Assembly: GCF_000025325.1 (NCBI RefSeq)
Contig: NC_013743.1
Coordinates: forward strand, 2,108,001 to 2,172,000
Source of the DNA: Haloterrigena turkmenica DSM 5511
GTDB lineage: Archaea > Halobacteriota > Halobacteria > Halobacteriales > Natrialbaceae
Direction of reading: 5' to 3'
Length of the DNA: 64,000 nucleotides
This document shows, in pieces, positions 62,574 through 64,000 of the stretch. Each line of letters begins with the position of its first letter. Positions within the stretch are counted from its first letter, which is position 1. A program made the position numbers and the translations under genes. Under the pieces are notes generated by a model. It saw nothing but the letters and a program-made list of their open reading frames with translations. It had not been told where the DNA came from and searched no databases.

Positions 62574-63905
62574 TCACCGATCGACGAAATCGGTCAGCGA
62601 GGACTGCCCGTCTTCGGGGTCTCGAGCGGCGTTCGGCGACGCCGGTTCGTCGCCGTCGCCCGAGTCGGACGTAGACTCGGGGTCGCTGTCGCTCGAGTCG
62701 TCGTCTGTCGCCCCGCCGCCGTCGGCGCGTCGCTCCCAGCCGTCGAGGCTGGCCTGATCGGCGGCCGCGAACTCGAGGTTGGCGACCCGGACGCCGACCT
62801 TGCGGACGGGGTCGGTTTCGAACTCGGTGAAGAGGTCGCGGGCGATGCGTTCGACGAGGTCGGGGTCGTCGACCGGCCCGGAGAGGGATCTCGCGCGCGT
62901 GTTGACGTCGTACGGCGGCAGGACGGCCTTGACGCCGACGGTTCGGTACAGCGCCCCCTCGCGCCGGGCGCGGTCGGCGACGGCCGACGCGAGCGTCTCG
63001 ATCTGCTCGTACTTCGGCTCGGGTTCCGAGACGGGGTCGGCGGACGCCGATTCCCGCGAGAAGCTCTTAGGTTCGCCCTTCGGTTCCACCCGACGGTCGT
63101 CGTCGCCGCGGGCGCGGTCGTACAGCTCCCGACCGCGCTCGCCGAAGGCCTCGACCAGCGGCTCCGGATCGGCGGCGGCGACGTCGGCCGCGGTCTCGAG
63201 GCCCATCTCCCGTAACTCGCGGGCCGTGACGGGACCGACGCCGTGGAGCAAGTCGACCTCGAGCGGGGCCAGGAACTCCCGCACTTCGCCGGGGCGGACG
63301 ACCGTGAGGCCGTCGGGCTTGTCGAAGTCGCTGGCGATCTTGGCCGCGCTCATCGTCGGCGCGACGCCGACGCTGACGGTGACGCCTACCTCGCGGCGGA
63401 TGCGATCCGTGATGTGGCGGGCGAAGCCGTCGGCGACCTCCCAGGCGGTGCGCTCGGTCACGTCAAGATAAGCCTCGTCGATGCTCACCTCCCGCACGAC
63501 GTCGGCGCAGTCGTGGAGGATGTCGCGGACCTCGCTCGCGACCGACTCGTAGTAGTCCATGTCGACGGGGCGGTAGAAGCCGGTCTCCTCGCGGGTCAGT
63601 TCCGGATCGTGGTCGTCGGCGTCCGGATCCAGAGCGGCGCGTCTGGGTAGGTGCTCGAGGGCCGTCGAGATGGCTTGGGCACTCTCGACGCCGAACTCGC
63701 GCGCCTCGTAGCTGGCGGTGGCGACGGCGCCGACGGTCTCGCCGGGTTCGTATCCCATGCCGACGACGACGGGTTCGCCCCGCAGGGCGGGCTCGCGCAG
63801 CCGCTCGCAGGAGGCGTAGAAACAGTCGGCGTCGACGTGACAGACGATGCGGTCCTCGTCGTCGTCATCCGCCTCGACGCCCGGCAGCCGCGGCCCCTCG
63901 GACAT
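62574..63905 (-). CDS. dinB: DNA polymerase IV (Y family, DinB)
   Basis: This 443-residue enzyme is a Y-family translesion polymerase. Catalytic metal residues are in HVDADCFYAS (about 23-32) and in EVSIDEAYLDV (about 139-149, Asp143 and Glu144). HhH and thumb elements (LLHGVGPVTARELREMG, about 219-235) follow, then the little-finger domain (about 300-390). After an acidic Ser/Asp-rich linker, the final residues GQSSLTDFVDR resemble a PCNA-interacting PIP box (QxxLxxF). The acidic N-terminal and linker regions are typical of halophiles. The start is ATG 63905; about 95 bases upstream remain in the window and would hold its promoter. Confidence 0.96.
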   Translation of the reverse strand: MSEGPRLPGVEADDDDEDRIVCHVDADCFYASCERLREPALRGEPVVVGMGYEPGETVGAVATASYEAREFGVESAQAISTALEHLPRRAALDPDADDHDPELTREETGFYRPVDMDYYESVASEVRDILHDCADVVREVSIDEAYLDVTERTAWEVADGFARHITDRIRREVGVTVSVGVAPTMSAAKIASDFDKPDGLTVVRPGEVREFLAPLEVDLLHGVGPVTARELREMGLETAADVAAADPEPLVEAFGERGRELYDRARGDDDRRVEPKGEPKSFSRESASADPVSEPEPKYEQIETLASAVADRARREGALYRTVGVKAVLPPYDVNTRARSLSGPVDDPDLVERIARDLFTEFETDPVRKVGVRVANLEFAAADQASLDGWERRADGGGATDDDSSDSDPESTSDSGDGDEPASPNAARDPEDGQSSLTDFVDR

Positions 63906-64000
63906 TCGTCTACTGGGGGGTTCGCGCGAATCGTTGTGAACGTTGTGTCCGCGCTCGTCCGTCGTTCGATCGGCGACCCGCGAGCGTCGGTCGGAGTTAT

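Noticed and set aside
1-64000. CRISPR array, complete insertion sequence or known defence system
   Set aside because: I looked for regularly spaced repeats, transposases and defence domains and saw none. Only small palindromes and decayed genes were found.

Overview
The window is chromosomal DNA of a halophilic archaeon (class Halobacteria). The composition is GC-rich and the predicted proteins are strongly acidic. The gene content is archaeal: Nop5/fibrillarin, archaeal RNase J, two-subunit succinyl-CoA ligase, dodecin, a gamma-glutamylcysteine ligase, HTH-10 and MEDS signalling proteins, and many haloarchaea-only DUF families. Several genes have a TATA-like element about 26-30 nt before the start codon, which fits leaderless transcription. 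Gene content suggests the Natrialbales side of the class, but the sequence alone does not fix the genus.

Layout. 1-5 kb: a MoxR ATPase faces a four-gene, overlapping operon (DUF4129, DUF7269, DUF58, DUF7519) of membrane proteins. 5-12.5 kb: aldo/keto reductase, membrane proteins, a PP-loop enzyme, DUF2150, a TatD-like hydrolase, a MEDS histidine kinase and a NYN nuclease-like protein. 12.6-14.7 kb: a decayed subtilase fragment followed by an intact Tat-exported subtilase. 15-17 kb: gcvT-gcvH. 18-23 kb: zinc-finger/J-domain protein, a very acidic protein of unknown function, a 50-residue zinc protein, and sucC-sucD. 23-29 kb: a regulator, a UbiA prenyltransferase, small proteins, tRNA-Leu(CAA), a universal stress protein, RNase J and dodecin. 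29-35 kb: formate/nitrite-type channel, MFS transporter, a macro-domain gene carrying an in-frame double-palindrome insertion, an IMPase-like phosphatase, DUF63 and a GH43-like glycosidase.

35.2-37.5 kb is visibly richer in A/T and holds two tandem DUF4386 paralogues. 37.5-46.1 kb is a potassium and amino-acid transport cluster: TrkA, TrkH, a small membrane protein overlapping trkH, a second TrkH, another small membrane protein, an APC permease fused to two UspA domains, and a two-module TrkA. 46.3-47.8 kb is the nop5-flpA operon for 2'-O-methylation. 48-58 kb: a secreted DUF7282 protein, acyl-CoA ligase, gshA, a winged-helix regulator, a degenerate M24 protein, heme A synthase, a YdjM-type gene interrupted by a TGA, an HTH-10 regulator and DUF389. 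58-64 kb: UDG-like protein, a second Tat subtilase inside a lower-GC stretch, a membrane J-domain protein and DNA polymerase IV.

The most interesting items are: the 57-nt palindromic insertion inside the macro-domain gene; the decayed subtilase beside its intact relative; the single TGA interrupting an otherwise conserved YdjM-like gene; the small membrane proteins associated with trkH genes; the M24 protein that has lost most metal ligands; and the uncharacterised acidic and zinc/J-domain proteins. I found no CRISPR array, no complete insertion sequence and no recognisable defence system.
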